Source: Haladaptatus paucihalophilus DX253
GTDB taxonomy: Archaea > Halobacteriota > Halobacteria > Halobacteriales > Haladaptataceae
Direction: 5' to 3'
DNA: 64,000 bases
Assembly (NCBI RefSeq): GCF_000376445.1
Contig: NZ_AQXI01000005.1
Span: 1-64,000, forward strand
Below, piece by piece: positions 7,925-17,387 of the stretch. A program made the position numbers and the translations under genes. The notes below the pieces were generated by a model, which was given only the letters and a program-made list of their open reading frames with translations, did not search any database and was not told the origin of the DNA. The stretch's first letter is position 1. The number at the start of each line of letters is the position of its first letter.

Positions 7925-8821
7925 ATGCAGAGACGACTCCTCTCTCGTCGACAGGTGCTTGCAACTAGCGGGACGCTTGGCGCAACAGCACTTGCAGGCT
8001 GCAACGCGCTCGGTGGGTCTGATCCATCCGCGATCAAAGAGATCACGAAACAAATGGCGACATTGACCGTGACGCTCCGCAGCGGCGATGCAGCCACGGC
8101 GGTCAACTTCATCAACCCAGATGGGAAGCCAGTAACCACAAAGCGGATTTCGAACGGTCAGACAACAGTACAGCTACCGCTTGTGCAGCCGGGTGATCTG
8201 TTACCGCTTCGTGCTGGCAAGTACAAGGTGGTTGCAGAGAAGGACAATGAGACGGTGGGAGAGCAGCCTGTCAACTTGACACGTTCGTATAAGATGGTTG
8301 GAACAAAGGTCGTGAATGAGATATCGGGGACTGATTTTTCGACGACAAAGAAGGTCCAGTATGCAGCGGATATTGCTGTGCAACTCAAAAATACAGGCGA
8401 TGTGCCGATCAAACTCGACTATCTTGGGGCAACAAAAGGCGTCCCGAGTCCAGTTGCGCCACCCGGAAAGGGTGGCATGGGTGATACAGCCAGTCACGTT
8501 CGCATGAACGCCGACCAGATACCCGTTAACGAGCGCGATTATATCGGCGCAGGCCAGCGGGTGCCATTCAAAACCGATGATCAAACGCTCGTCTACTACG
8601 ATATGAGCATGTCTGAGAAGATCCCATGGAAGAAATTGAAAGCCAAGCATTGCAATGGCGAGAAACGCACCGCAACGCTACTGATCAAAGGCGTTCGCGA
8701 TAGCTCACCCCAGCGCTATTCAGTGTCGATTCAGTACGGCGGCAAAGCCATTGAACGGGACGCGATACGAACGGACTGGGCCTGCGCGCAGGCGTCTGTG
8801 ACAAGGTTCTCACGAAAGTAA
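7925..8821 (+). CDS. Haloarchaeal lipoprotein with Tat-like signal, conjugation-cluster associated
   Basis: The start at 7925 (MQRRLLSRRQVL) places a twin-arginine motif before a short hydrophobic stretch and the lipobox LAGC at about residue 26. The ATG at 7865 would leave an unnatural extension. The mature protein of about 270 aa appears beta-rich ('TLTVTLRSGDAATAVNFINPDG') with repeated IgG-like strands, suggesting an extracellular, membrane-anchored binding domain. No catalytic residues are recognised. It converges on the beta-helix lipoprotein and precedes the secretion operon, so a role at the cell surface during mating or adhesion is possible (inference). Confidence 0.75.
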   Translation: MQRRLLSRRQVLATSGTLGATALAGCNALGGSDPSAIKEITKQMATLTVTLRSGDAATAVNFINPDGKPVTTKRISNGQTTVQLPLVQPGDLLPLRAGKYKVVAEKDNETVGEQPVNLTRSYKMVGTKVVNEISGTDFSTTKKVQYAADIAVQLKNTGDVPIKLDYLGATKGVPSPVAPPGKGGMGDTASHVRMNADQIPVNERDYIGAGQRVPFKTDDQTLVYYDMSMSEKIPWKKLKAKHCNGEKRTATLLIKGVRDSSPQRYSVSIQYGGKAIERDAIRTDWACAQASVTRFSRK

Positions 8822-8846
8822 CGAGCAACCAGAGGGAGACGGCAAT

Positions 8847-10193
8847 TCACGCGATAGATCGGCCATTCACACTGATATTCTTGGCGACGTCCGGCCAGCC
8901 GCGGAACAATGATGTCTTTGTCCCCTGCCAGCCCTTCGTCTGTACCGCAAATCCGTTGACTGTGCATCGGTTGACTGCATTATCAACGACTAACGCCAAT
9001 TGGGGTTGCTTGTGAATCTCGACAGAGACATTTTTGAGCGTTGCTTTCTCCATTGCGTGTTGGACGGTCACCGACCACCCTGTCGGGAGCAGCTGTTTGA
9101 TCTGAGTATTCGATACCGTACACGTCCCGCCGTCGGGCCGGAGTGGCCGCTGTTCAAAGTAGAACTCTTTCTTGTCGAAATTCGAATCCGTCACAACAGT
9201 ACAGCCCTTGATACGGCAGTCTGTACCCGAAATCCGGATATTCGAGGGGTGGCTATTTGCCGCCACACAGTTGACGATTTCTACCGTTTGCTGTGGCCCA
9301 CCAGCTAGGTAAAAACCGTTGTCAGGCCAGCCCCCACACAGCGATTGCTGCACCCGGAGATGGCCTTTTGCCTCGGGATGGGTCGTGATCCCGCTCGTTG
9401 CCCACGACCGACCCGTCTCTGTGCCACCGCCTGACCGTTCTTTGCGCGTATTAATGGTGAACTGGTAGCTCTTGCCCCCGAAGCGCAGATCAACCCCACG
9501 AACAATCGCTTTCGCGTTCGCTCCGTGGGCGTCGATTCGGAAAGGGCCTTGACAACCGAGACTATGAATCCCCTCTTGGCGAATGTTTTCGACCACCGAC
9601 GTGCCGTCTGTGTGGTGATTGAGGATCTGCATCCCCTCGTTTTTCCCTCGCCAATCGGCGATGAACCCGCCGAACACGAATTTGCCTTTGTGCGGGTTAT
9701 CAGGCACACCGATTTTGAAGTGTTGTGCCGGGCCATGATACTCACCGTTTGTCACATCGAAGCCATCAATCGCTTTCACGGTCCCGTGGGTGAGAACCGC
9801 GTTATTGCCGATAATCCCGAGGTCTTGGAGCCCAACGTGGCGGTGATTCGTATTGAGTTTGTATCGACCGGGCGGGAAATAGATGAGCGTATTGCTGTCG
9901 ATTACCTGCTCTAGCACATCGTCAATTGCCCTCTTACCCGTCTTATCCGCGCCTTGCTTAACGATATTCACCCGCTTGTCGAAGTGTTTCGCGTACTTCT
10001 GTGGGTTGATACCAGTTGGGAGACCAGCGTTTGCGTTCGACTGGTTGCCTGTTTGGGTCGGTGTTTGCGTTTGCTTGTTTGAGTCAGTCTCGTCACCAGC
10101 AAAGCACCCAGCAAGTGCAGCACTTGCAGTCGCGGCGCTTGCAGCGAGGAATCGACGTCGTGATCGGTGAGTGTTGTCGTTGGTGGAGGACAT
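8847..10193 (-). CDS. Tat-exported lipoprotein with right-handed beta-helix fold
   Basis: 448 aa. 'RSRRRFLAASAATASAALAGC' is a twin-arginine signal with lipobox (Cys at about residue 29), followed by a Thr/Gln/Asn-rich linker. The rest shows repeated short beta-turns with many Gly and Asn ('LQDLGIIGNNAVLTHG', 'VEIVNCVAANSHPSNIRISG', 'CRIKGCTVVTDSN'), typical of pectate-lyase-like solenoids. Such proteins bind or cleave polysaccharide; I see no certain catalytic set. Anchored outside the membrane, it may act on surface glycans or as an adhesin. It is downstream of a 57-aa gene on the same strand. Confidence 0.8.
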   Translation of the reverse strand: MSSTNDNTHRSRRRFLAASAATASAALAGCFAGDETDSNKQTQTPTQTGNQSNANAGLPTGINPQKYAKHFDKRVNIVKQGADKTGKRAIDDVLEQVIDSNTLIYFPPGRYKLNTNHRHVGLQDLGIIGNNAVLTHGTVKAIDGFDVTNGEYHGPAQHFKIGVPDNPHKGKFVFGGFIADWRGKNEGMQILNHHTDGTSVVENIRQEGIHSLGCQGPFRIDAHGANAKAIVRGVDLRFGGKSYQFTINTRKERSGGGTETGRSWATSGITTHPEAKGHLRVQQSLCGGWPDNGFYLAGGPQQTVEIVNCVAANSHPSNIRISGTDCRIKGCTVVTDSNFDKKEFYFEQRPLRPDGGTCTVSNTQIKQLLPTGWSVTVQHAMEKATLKNVSVEIHKQPQLALVVDNAVNRCTVNGFAVQTKGWQGTKTSLFRGWPDVAKNISVNGRSIA

Positions 10194-10231
10194 CGTAATA
10201 GCGGTGTGCGATTTGTTTATTGGTTCGAGTA

Positions 10232-10405
10232 TTATTCGTCTATTCGAGTTTTGAAAGGACTGGTGCCTTCAAGAATTTCTATGTTGATCAGTGGGCTTCT
10301 CAGTAGCTCTTCGTGGCTCTCGCTCAGTGGAGTATCGTGTTGTTTTGGGTAATATTTCACACCGCCTACAACGAGATGCGGACCGTCCACGTTTGGTTTC
10401 GGCAT
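10232..10405 (-). CDS. Small 57-aa protein, unknown function
   Basis: Reads from an ATG at 10405 to a TAA at 10232 as MPKPNVDGPHLVVGGVKYYP and on to ...FKTRIDE, with natural haloarchaeal composition. A GGAG lies about 5 bases before the ATG, a usable ribosome binding site. It is 38 bp upstream of the beta-helix lipoprotein on the same strand, so the two are likely co-transcribed. Homologues would confirm it. Confidence 0.6.
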   Translation of the reverse strand: MPKPNVDGPHLVVGGVKYYPKQHDTPLSESHEELLRSPLINIEILEGTSPFKTRIDE

Positions 10406-10530
10406 GTAATCTCCTATATGTATTAGGGGGTTAAACTTAAGTCTAATGGAGTGGTAATAACATTTGCACAGTATTGGTCAATCCTAGATAATTGGCCAAA
10501 AATAATCGAAGCCACAAGCTCGACAAAGCA
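10406..10530. promoter_or_regulatory. Divergent promoter region, small gene / secretion operon
   Basis: AT-rich intergenic stretch between two divergent starts. It contains TATA-like tracts (10433-10443 and 10454-10460) and no gene. It should hold the promoter of the eight-gene secretion operon on the plus strand and that of the 57-aa gene on the minus strand. Confidence 0.4.
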
Positions 10531-10950
10531 ATGACAACAATCACATCGGTCCTCGATACTGTCGAATCACATACGAAGACCCTCGCCCACCACTCAGTGA
10601 TCACCCTCGTCGCCTTAGCCACCACAACCGGTGTTACCCTCGCTCAACAAGGCGGTGGCAGCGTCGGGAGCGGCCTCTGTGGAACGCCACTCGCAGACAC
10701 GATCAATCAGGCTGCTCCGCTGGTCATTGGCCTCTTGATGTTCGGCGGCGCGCTGCTCTCGGTCGCACTCCACGCCGCGAGTGGCCTCGTGAAGAATCCC
10801 AACAGCAAAAAGGAGATCAAAAGCTGGCGGAACAACGCCGCGTTCACCGCGGTGACTGCCCCGCTGTTTGCGTTCATGCTCCAACTGTTCCTTGGCTTCA
10901 CGGGTGCGAACCTCGCAAACTGCATCAACCTCGTTCCGTTCTTCAACTAA
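10531..10950 (+). CDS. VirB2-like pilin / small membrane subunit of the secretion system
   Basis: 139 aa from the ATG at 10531 (MTTITSVLDTVESHT); the TTG at 10492 is a weaker choice. A signal-like hydrophobic segment (about residues 22-39) ends at a possible cleavage site before 'QQGGG'. Two further membrane segments follow (about 63-83 and 107-130) with a basic loop 'KNPNSKKEIKSW' between. Length, topology and first position in the operon fit VirB2/TrbC-type pilins; sequence identity alone would not prove it. Confidence 0.6.
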   Translation: MTTITSVLDTVESHTKTLAHHSVITLVALATTTGVTLAQQGGGSVGSGLCGTPLADTINQAAPLVIGLLMFGGALLSVALHAASGLVKNPNSKKEIKSWRNNAAFTAVTAPLFAFMLQLFLGFTGANLANCINLVPFFN

Positions 10951-10976
10951 TCCGTCCTTCCCCGCTCACTCCCGTT

Positions 10977-12191
10977 ATGACCCGAAATCGACGGTCGCGC
11001 CAAACGCGCGCACTCGTGATCCTTGCAGCAATCGCGCTAGTAAGTTCACTTGTTCTTGCGCCACTGTTCACATCGACAGCTGCCGCACAAGCGACCACAA
11101 CAACGACGAACACGACGAATTCGACGAATCAATCTGAAAGCAACCACTGGTTCGGCGGTGGCCTTGGGGTCAACCTCAGCGGCATCAGCCTCGGGGTTGG
11201 TCTCGGCGGTGGCGGTGGCAAGTACTCGAAGGTATGCGGCGGTGGCATGCAGGGAATGGTCTGTCAGGGCGTGATGACAGCCGTTTCAGAGCTTGTGAGC
11301 AGCTTTTTCGATAAGCTGCTGAAGACCCTGCAACAGGGTGCTGAAGAGCTTGTCAAAATGCTCATCAACCGCCCGGTTCCCGAACGCAACGGCAACCCAG
11401 CGTTCGCTGGACAGCCGACGAATGAGCCGATGAAAACGGCCTACAACGTCTGGCTCAACACGGGACTTGTCGGCGGCCTGATATTGTGGGCGTTCTTCAT
11501 GCTGTTGCGCTACTTCAGTATCGGAATGCCCAATGGGGCGGCTGGCACGCGAGCAGGCGCGAAAAAGCAACTCCTCAAGGGCAGCTTTGATGGGTTGAAT
11601 ATCCTCGCGTCATGGATTCTCGCCGCTATCGTGTTGCATCTCTCGGTTGGCTTCGCTCTCTGGGTTGCCCCGGAAGGACCACAGATCATCAAGAGCTTCG
11701 ACACCCTGATTGATCACGCCTCTGCAGTAGGCGTTTCAGCACTCATCCTCTGGTTTTCGTCCGGGTTCATCTTCGCTATGGCGGTGATTGTCTTCGGGCT
11801 GGGAATCGTTGCACCGTTGCTCCTTGCGCCGATGCAACCGATCTTCATCGGCCTCAGTATGACCCCTCGCGTGTGGCTGTTCAAGTACATCGCAGAGTTC
11901 GGCGAGCAAGCCCGTGGTTGGTTCGTCCCTGCTGCATTTGCTCCCGTTCCCACGGCTATGATTCTCGGCTTTGGCTATCCCATCCTGAACGCATTTCGTG
12001 GGGTGATGTCTGGACCATTCGAGAGCTTCGTTGGCGTGCCAACGTACGTTATCGGATTGGTGATAATGTGGTTTGCAGCGTTGTCTGCTCCACTGGCGCT
12101 GTTTGCCAAGAGTCGCCACGTTCGCCCACTTGCCATGGCAGGCATGGCCGCTGCCGGAGCCATGAGCGGCATTCCATGTCGAACCGATTGA
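10977..12191 (+). CDS. Polytopic membrane protein, VirB6/TrbL-like component
   Basis: 404 aa with a secretory signal (ending 'TSTAAAQA'), a Thr/Asn-rich linker, a Gly-rich segment (about 58-82) with two Cys, then at least five membrane spans from about residue 155 to the end. The last coding bases overlap the next gene's start by 16 bp. VirB6/TrbL proteins form the inner-membrane channel platform of type IV systems; the assignment rests on topology and gene order beside VirB4- and VirD4-like ATPases. Confidence 0.6.
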   Translation: MTRNRRSRQTRALVILAAIALVSSLVLAPLFTSTAAAQATTTTTNTTNSTNQSESNHWFGGGLGVNLSGISLGVGLGGGGGKYSKVCGGGMQGMVCQGVMTAVSELVSSFFDKLLKTLQQGAEELVKMLINRPVPERNGNPAFAGQPTNEPMKTAYNVWLNTGLVGGLILWAFFMLLRYFSIGMPNGAAGTRAGAKKQLLKGSFDGLNILASWILAAIVLHLSVGFALWVAPEGPQIIKSFDTLIDHASAVGVSALILWFSSGFIFAMAVIVFGLGIVAPLLLAPMQPIFIGLSMTPRVWLFKYIAEFGEQARGWFVPAAFAPVPTAMILGFGYPILNAFRGVMSGPFESFVGVPTYVIGLVIMWFAALSAPLALFAKSRHVRPLAMAGMAAAGAMSGIPCRTD

Positions 12192-12970
12192 GCGGCCTGC
12201 GAAACCGCTTCTCCTCGGTCGGTGGGAACACGACGAGCAACGCAGCCAGTTCATCCGCGACCGGGATGGGTACCGCCGCTGGGCGTGTCGATCCGATCAA
12301 AGGCAATCCGCTCGCTGGTGAGACAAGTGCCAGTGCAAGCGGGCTTGGCAGCGCGGACAGTGACGCACGGAGTGTCGGCAGTGGTACGTCGAGTGCGCTT
12401 GGCGGTGGAGCTGCTCCACCGGCTGCGAGCCAGTCGGCGAGTGGCTCTGAAACCGCAACTCCCGGCGAAGCGTCCGCTATCGGTGCCAGTGAGGCGTCTG
12501 GAACGACGACAGCCCGGACATCGAGCAGTACGACCAGTGAGACGAGCGAATCGGCCTACACGCGTGCTGGAAGTTCGGCACGTTCGACAACGACCGGAGC
12601 AGCAGGCGGGCCAGAGCGAACAACGAATGTGACCGCTGGGAGCAGCGATGACGAGAAGATCAACGTCGTTGACCGCGGTATCCACGAAGTAACAACTTCC
12701 GAAGAACTGCCGACCGGACAGGAGTATGAGGGTGGCTACGAACGCTCGGATGGCCTGTACGAAGACGCGCTGGATGGCACTCATCGGCGAAACTTCCTGC
12801 TGCAACGCTATGATTCGTTAGCGATCCACAATTTCGACGGCCCGATGCTCCTCAAAGGCGAGGAGGACGGGCAGTTCTATGACGTGACGACCGCCGTCGA
12901 AGAAGGTCGGGTTCCCAACGGGAGCGCCACACACGAAGAAAGTCAGAACGTCGTTCAGAACACCCGCTAA
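12176..12970 (+). CDS. Low-complexity Ser/Thr/Ala-rich hydrophilic protein of the secretion operon
   Basis: 264 aa from an ATG at 12176 that overlaps the preceding gene by 16 bp; the frame is open further upstream, but that part is only a shadow. Residues about 15-160 are almost entirely Ser, Thr, Ala, Gly and Glu. The C-terminal 90 residues are a compact acidic region ('ERSDGLYEDALDGTHRRNF', 'YDSLAIHNFDGPM') and probably the functional domain. No membrane span. It may be a cytoplasmic or linker subunit of the transfer machine. Confidence 0.65.
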   Translation: MSNRLSGLRNRFSSVGGNTTSNAASSSATGMGTAAGRVDPIKGNPLAGETSASASGLGSADSDARSVGSGTSSALGGGAAPPAASQSASGSETATPGEASAIGASEASGTTTARTSSSTTSETSESAYTRAGSSARSTTTGAAGGPERTTNVTAGSSDDEKINVVDRGIHEVTTSEELPTGQEYEGGYERSDGLYEDALDGTHRRNFLLQRYDSLAIHNFDGPMLLKGEEDGQFYDVTTAVEEGRVPNGSATHEESQNVVQNTR

Positions 12971-12976
12971 GCAACC

Positions 12977-14095
12977 ATGTCAGATAACACTATCACCGAC
13001 AATACGGGCCGCAGTCACCAGATTTCGCGTCGTGTCCTCGACGCGGTGGGAGCCGACGACGAAATCATGGGCGTCCAGTTGCACGTCAGCCTTGAAGACC
13101 TCAAACTGTTCGTCCCTGTCGGCTTCATCGCCGTTCTCACGTTCCTGATTATCTCGTCGCTCACCACTGATCTCGGTCAGTACGCAATCATCGGTCCGAT
13201 CATCGGCGGGATCATCGCTGTTGTGCTGCTGCTCGTCACAGCGGCGATCATCTACATCGCCCCACGAAACCTCCAAGCCCCGCACAAATGGCTTGTCAGC
13301 ATTGCGCAGTACTATCGCGCCCCCGAAACCATGACCGTCTTTAGCAACGACCCGCACCAAAACAGCGCATCGCTTACGAACGTCGGCAAGATCCGTGCCG
13401 AGAGCGCCGCTATTCAGCGCGCTGACGACCGTTCGCTCGTGGCTGGCGTGAGTGTCACGCCAGCAAATATGGCACTCGCTACGGATAGTGAGTGGAACTC
13501 GATGGCGAACAACTTCCGCGATACTCTCGATGCCATCGAGTTCCCCCTGCAAATCCATTCATCGAGTCGCGCTATCGACCCTGACCGCATTGCCGGGGTG
13601 TACACTGACCGTCTCAACGACCCGGACGTGCAAGCAATCCCTGCGTTGCAAGAGATGGTCGAAACCTACCGTGACGAACTTCCGCGAGAGTTCGAGCAGC
13701 GCGGCACGAGCATTCGCCAGTATCAGATTCTGGTTGAGGTGAGTGAGTTGGACGTTCAGATAGACAGCCACGGCCGCCTCTCCAAGCTCGCCGACCTTCC
13801 CGGTATCGGGATATTCCTTTCGGAGATTCTCGGCGTGACCAGTGGCATGTCGGCGGCCGATATTGAACGTGAGCAGGTACAGGAGTTGCGCGAGCGACTG
13901 TTGACCGTTCGCCGTGCAATCAACAGTCTCGATGGCTGCTCAGCGTCGATCTTGACCGCCGACGAACTCGCCGACCTTGTCGAAGAACACTGGTCAGGAG
14001 AACGCACGCACTACGCGGACACGGATGCAACGACCGACCGTCGATTTAACGAATTCCCGGTTGTGACGGTCGGCAGCGCCGAGCAGCGACCCTAA
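12977..14095 (+). CDS. Membrane-anchored secretion-system protein with two N-terminal spans
   Basis: 372 aa. Two adjacent membrane spans (about 43-65 and 70-97) are followed by a cytoplasmic domain of about 270 aa. The arrangement, immediately before the VirB4-like gene, resembles VirB3/PrgI-type proteins fused to a VirB4 N-terminal-like domain that docks the ATPase at the membrane. 'TIRQYQILVEV'-type strands alternate with helices. It begins 6 bp after the previous stop. Confidence 0.6.
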   Translation: MSDNTITDNTGRSHQISRRVLDAVGADDEIMGVQLHVSLEDLKLFVPVGFIAVLTFLIISSLTTDLGQYAIIGPIIGGIIAVVLLLVTAAIIYIAPRNLQAPHKWLVSIAQYYRAPETMTVFSNDPHQNSASLTNVGKIRAESAAIQRADDRSLVAGVSVTPANMALATDSEWNSMANNFRDTLDAIEFPLQIHSSSRAIDPDRIAGVYTDRLNDPDVQAIPALQEMVETYRDELPREFEQRGTSIRQYQILVEVSELDVQIDSHGRLSKLADLPGIGIFLSEILGVTSGMSAADIEREQVQELRERLLTVRRAINSLDGCSASILTADELADLVEEHWSGERTHYADTDATTDRRFNEFPVVTVGSAEQRP

Positions 14096-14128
14096 CAATC
14101 AACCCCCATCAATCCATCAGTCAGAACA

Positions 14129-16243
14129 ATGAATCTAAACCTCCCATTCACCGACGACAGCGACGACAACGAATCGGACGACGAACCGGACGGCACCGAC
14201 GAACCAGCGGTCGAACCAGACGCCGATAGCCCGGCAACCGACGCTAAAGCGGTGGCGGCCGCTGGCCTTCAGATTGAGCCCAACGCTGTGCAGATGACCG
14301 CCAGCGGCCGTTGGGCGGTTCCCCTCGTGATCACGAACTGGCCGCAGTTCGCATATCCCGGCATGCTCGAACAGTTGACGACCCACCCCAGTACGGATGT
14401 GGACTTGTCGATCCACGCCGACCCCTCCGGCACCGACAAGGCGAGACGACGGTTCGACAGTGCGATTCGGGATCTACAGGCGCTCATCCAGTCGAAAAAA
14501 GAGAATGGTGACCCCAGTATCGATCAGACCCAACGCCGCATGAACGAGCATCGAGAAGTGCTCTCAGCACTCTCGCGTGGCGAAACCTCAGCCTTCGACG
14601 TGACGGTCGTAATTACGGTGCGGGCGGACTCACACGACGCGGTACTAAGCGAGGCATCGACCGTGCGCTCTGAGCTACAAAAACAACAGATCACCGCGGA
14701 GTTCGCTACCCACAACCTGTTGACCGACGGCCTGCTCGCCGGAAGTCCACTCGTGGACGACGCGATTGACGCACCCACAACCATGCTGTCGGGCGCGGTC
14801 GGATGCCTGATGCCGTGGAGCGCCGGGACCATCTTCGAGGAACGCGGCATTCTCACGGGCTATCATGCGACGACTGACGAACCGCTCGTTGTGAATCGCT
14901 GGAACCGCTCGAACGGGTACAACATCTTCACCGCTGGACGAATTGGCGCGGGCAAGTCGTTCGGGACGAAACTGTTGAACCTCCGCGAAGTCGCCAAGGA
15001 CCCGGACACGCTCTTGGTGATGATTGACCCGCTGTCAGGGTTCAGTTCGTTGGCTGATTCGCTCAAGGCCGAGAACGTCGTCGTCGGTGGGTCAAAAGGT
15101 ATTAACCCGTTGGAAATTCGCCGGACACCCCAGCATGTCCTAGATAACAACCCGCAACTCAATCCGTTCGGTGAGCGCTTCTCCAGCGTGATGGGTTTCT
15201 TCGAATCGTTCTTCGTCCACGTCGATAGTGGCGATAACGGACTCAACAAAGGCGAACGTGCGGTCCTGGATTTGGCGCTCGGTGAAGCGTATGCGCGCCA
15301 TGGCATTACGACCGACCCGGAGACACACAGTAATCCCAGTCCGACAATCGCCGGAGAGGACGGCATTGATCAGATCCTCGGTGAGATTGCGGACGACGGG
15401 GGTGCGTTCATCCAGCGAATTCGGGAGAACGAGGGTGTCAACAGCACCGTGACTGACCTTGAGGGCGGCAAGATCGAAGAACATGCCGCCGACCTCCGGA
15501 ATGCGATGATGAGCTTTATCGGCGGCGAGTTCAGCAATCTCTCGGGAGAGAGCGACATCGACATTCGAGGGAAAGATGCGGTGTATCTTGACCTCCAACA
15601 GGGCGAGGGCAGTTCGGGCATCGGACTGATGGTGCAACTCCTGTTTGACTCGGTGTATGAGCGAGCGAAAGAGACAGATAAGAACGTGATTATGGCGATT
15701 GACGAAGCGCACTATCTGATGCAAAACCAGCAACTCGATTGGCTAGAGCTGGCCGTGCGTCACAGTCGCCATCACGACCTCTCGCTGCATTTCATCACAC
15801 AGGAAGCCAAGGACTTCTTCGTCCACGAGAAAGCCGAGACGATTGCGAACAACTGTGCAATTCGGTTCCTTCATCGCCTGCCCGACCTCTCAGAGGAGAA
15901 CCGCAAGAAACTGGATCTCACCGAACGCGAAGGCGAGTTCGTTCGTAACGCCCTGCCCGGCACGCGGTCGCGGGGGTTCTCGCATGCGCTCATGGTTGTA
16001 GACGACGAGACGGAGGTGGCGAAATATCCCACGAAGGTCTCAGCGCTAGAGAAAGAGGCCGAAATCATCGAGGACCACGAAGAGCGCGAGGAACGGTTTA
16101 AGCGGGCGAAAGCGCTTGACACGACGGGTGGCGATGACATCAACACGGCAGCGGATGCCGCCGAATCGAGCAACACGATGGTCGATGTAGAACGCTCTAA
16201 TCGGATGGCTGCGGCGACGGACGGAGGAACGATCCATGACTAA
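14129..16243 (+). CDS. VirB4/TraC-like type IV secretion ATPase
   Basis: 704 aa. An acidic N-terminus (about 1-50) leads into a VirB4-type N-domain. Then come Walker A 'GRIGAGKSFGTKLL' at about 271 and Walker B 'VIMAIDEAHYLM' at about 520, followed by 'HSRHHDLSLHFITQEAKDF', the sensor region of VirB4/HerA-FtsK ATPases. It would power pilus assembly and substrate transfer at the inner face of the membrane. The start is the ATG at 14129, 33 bp after the previous stop. Confidence 0.88.
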   Translation: MNLNLPFTDDSDDNESDDEPDGTDEPAVEPDADSPATDAKAVAAAGLQIEPNAVQMTASGRWAVPLVITNWPQFAYPGMLEQLTTHPSTDVDLSIHADPSGTDKARRRFDSAIRDLQALIQSKKENGDPSIDQTQRRMNEHREVLSALSRGETSAFDVTVVITVRADSHDAVLSEASTVRSELQKQQITAEFATHNLLTDGLLAGSPLVDDAIDAPTTMLSGAVGCLMPWSAGTIFEERGILTGYHATTDEPLVVNRWNRSNGYNIFTAGRIGAGKSFGTKLLNLREVAKDPDTLLVMIDPLSGFSSLADSLKAENVVVGGSKGINPLEIRRTPQHVLDNNPQLNPFGERFSSVMGFFESFFVHVDSGDNGLNKGERAVLDLALGEAYARHGITTDPETHSNPSPTIAGEDGIDQILGEIADDGGAFIQRIRENEGVNSTVTDLEGGKIEEHAADLRNAMMSFIGGEFSNLSGESDIDIRGKDAVYLDLQQGEGSSGIGLMVQLLFDSVYERAKETDKNVIMAIDEAHYLMQNQQLDWLELAVRHSRHHDLSLHFITQEAKDFFVHEKAETIANNCAIRFLHRLPDLSEENRKKLDLTEREGEFVRNALPGTRSRGFSHALMVVDDETEVAKYPTKVSALEKEAEIIEDHEEREERFKRAKALDTTGGDDINTAADAAESSNTMVDVERSNRMAAATDGGTIHD

Positions 16244-17387
16244 CGCCGACAACGACGGAAAGAAACACTGGAAGCGGTCCTCCGAACACCTCGGTCATCC
16301 ACCGCCGGATTTGAACCCGCGCGAACTCGATGAGGCACTCTTAGCTCGTGAGAGTACGTACTGTGAACTCTGTAACAGCCGTGTCACCCCGAAAACCCTC
16401 GATTGGATGCGGATTCAGATTGACCCAATAGACTACTCAGTAGACAATCACGCAGTCGTCTGCCGGGACTGTGTGACTGATCGAGAGATCGATCACGTTA
16501 AGCGGGCCCGCGAGCTTCGCGCACAGAACCGCCGCCCCGATTTCCCCGACACAATCCGTGGACGCATTCACGAAGGCGTGCATCGACTCGAACGCTGGTT
16601 GACCGAGCAGGCCGCGCCCCTGTTTTGGCGGCGGCTCCTCACTGTTGTCGGCGCTGCTGTTGTTGCGGTCGTGGCGCTCATCATCGCGGCAGGGTTGTTC
16701 GGCACAATTTTCGTCGATCCACAGACCGGCGCGGACTGGGTCGTCGGGATCGTTACGGGAACCAGTGATGTCCTCCATGGGGCGATCAAACCAAGCCGTC
16801 TCTGGTTACTGAGTATTGTTCTCGCACTCGGCTATACTGCCCACTGCGTCGAGCGCGAGCGAAACGACCAGACCGGGACGCGGACACAGTGGGAACCGAT
16901 GTGGTTCGTGGTCGGTCTCAGCGGCGTTGTCGGCGCCGTCGCTGCCATCTTTGTTGGCCTCGGACGCGCTGGATTACCGATCTTAATCGAACCGCTCGCA
17001 GCTGCCGTCTACCTGTTGGCCGGAGCGGTCAGCGCATATGCCATCGAACGCGCTCGAAAATGCGATGACGCATACTTTATCTGGCATCAATCGCGGTACC
17101 ACTGGACGCTCCCTATCCGGCTCGGCGCGTTACTCGGCGCTACGATCATTCTCGCCCCACCAGCTACAGTCCTCCCAATATGGTCGCCCGCACTCACGAT
17201 GTCACTGCTCGCACTTGGTCCGGTTGTCGCTGTTGCCTATGCCGTCGGGCGGACGTATGCAGCAGACCGTGTTGGTCAGACTGCTCGCGATGCGCTCGAT
17301 CAGGTGTGGTCTTTTGCCCGGAAATTTCCAGTAACGCGCTCCCAAACCATACCCAATCCAACGACCAAGAACGGTGAAAACCAATGA
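16236..17387 (+). CDS. Zinc-ribbon membrane protein of the secretion operon
   Basis: 383 aa; the ATG at 16236 overlaps the VirB4-like stop by 8 bp. 'YCELCNSRVTPK' and 'VVCRDCV' (about residues 38-75) form a CxxC...CxxC zinc-binding pair reminiscent of HNH-like knuckles but without the catalytic His. About six membrane spans follow (130-160, 190-205, 225-245, 250-270, 290-310, 315-335). The role is unknown; tight coupling to VirB4 and VirD4 homologues places it in the machine. Confidence 0.65.
   Translation: MTNADNDGKKHWKRSSEHLGHPPPDLNPRELDEALLARESTYCELCNSRVTPKTLDWMRIQIDPIDYSVDNHAVVCRDCVTDREIDHVKRARELRAQNRRPDFPDTIRGRIHEGVHRLERWLTEQAAPLFWRRLLTVVGAAVVAVVALIIAAGLFGTIFVDPQTGADWVVGIVTGTSDVLHGAIKPSRLWLLSIVLALGYTAHCVERERNDQTGTRTQWEPMWFVVGLSGVVGAVAAIFVGLGRAGLPILIEPLAAAVYLLAGAVSAYAIERARKCDDAYFIWHQSRYHWTLPIRLGALLGATIILAPPATVLPIWSPALTMSLLALGPVVAVAYAVGRTYAADRVGQTARDALDQVWSFARKFPVTRSQTIPNPTTKNGENQ

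Noticed and set aside
11873-12175. Upstream extension of the Ser/Thr-rich gene
   Set aside because: Overlaps a confident membrane protein in another frame; the ATG at 12176 explains the operon spacing.
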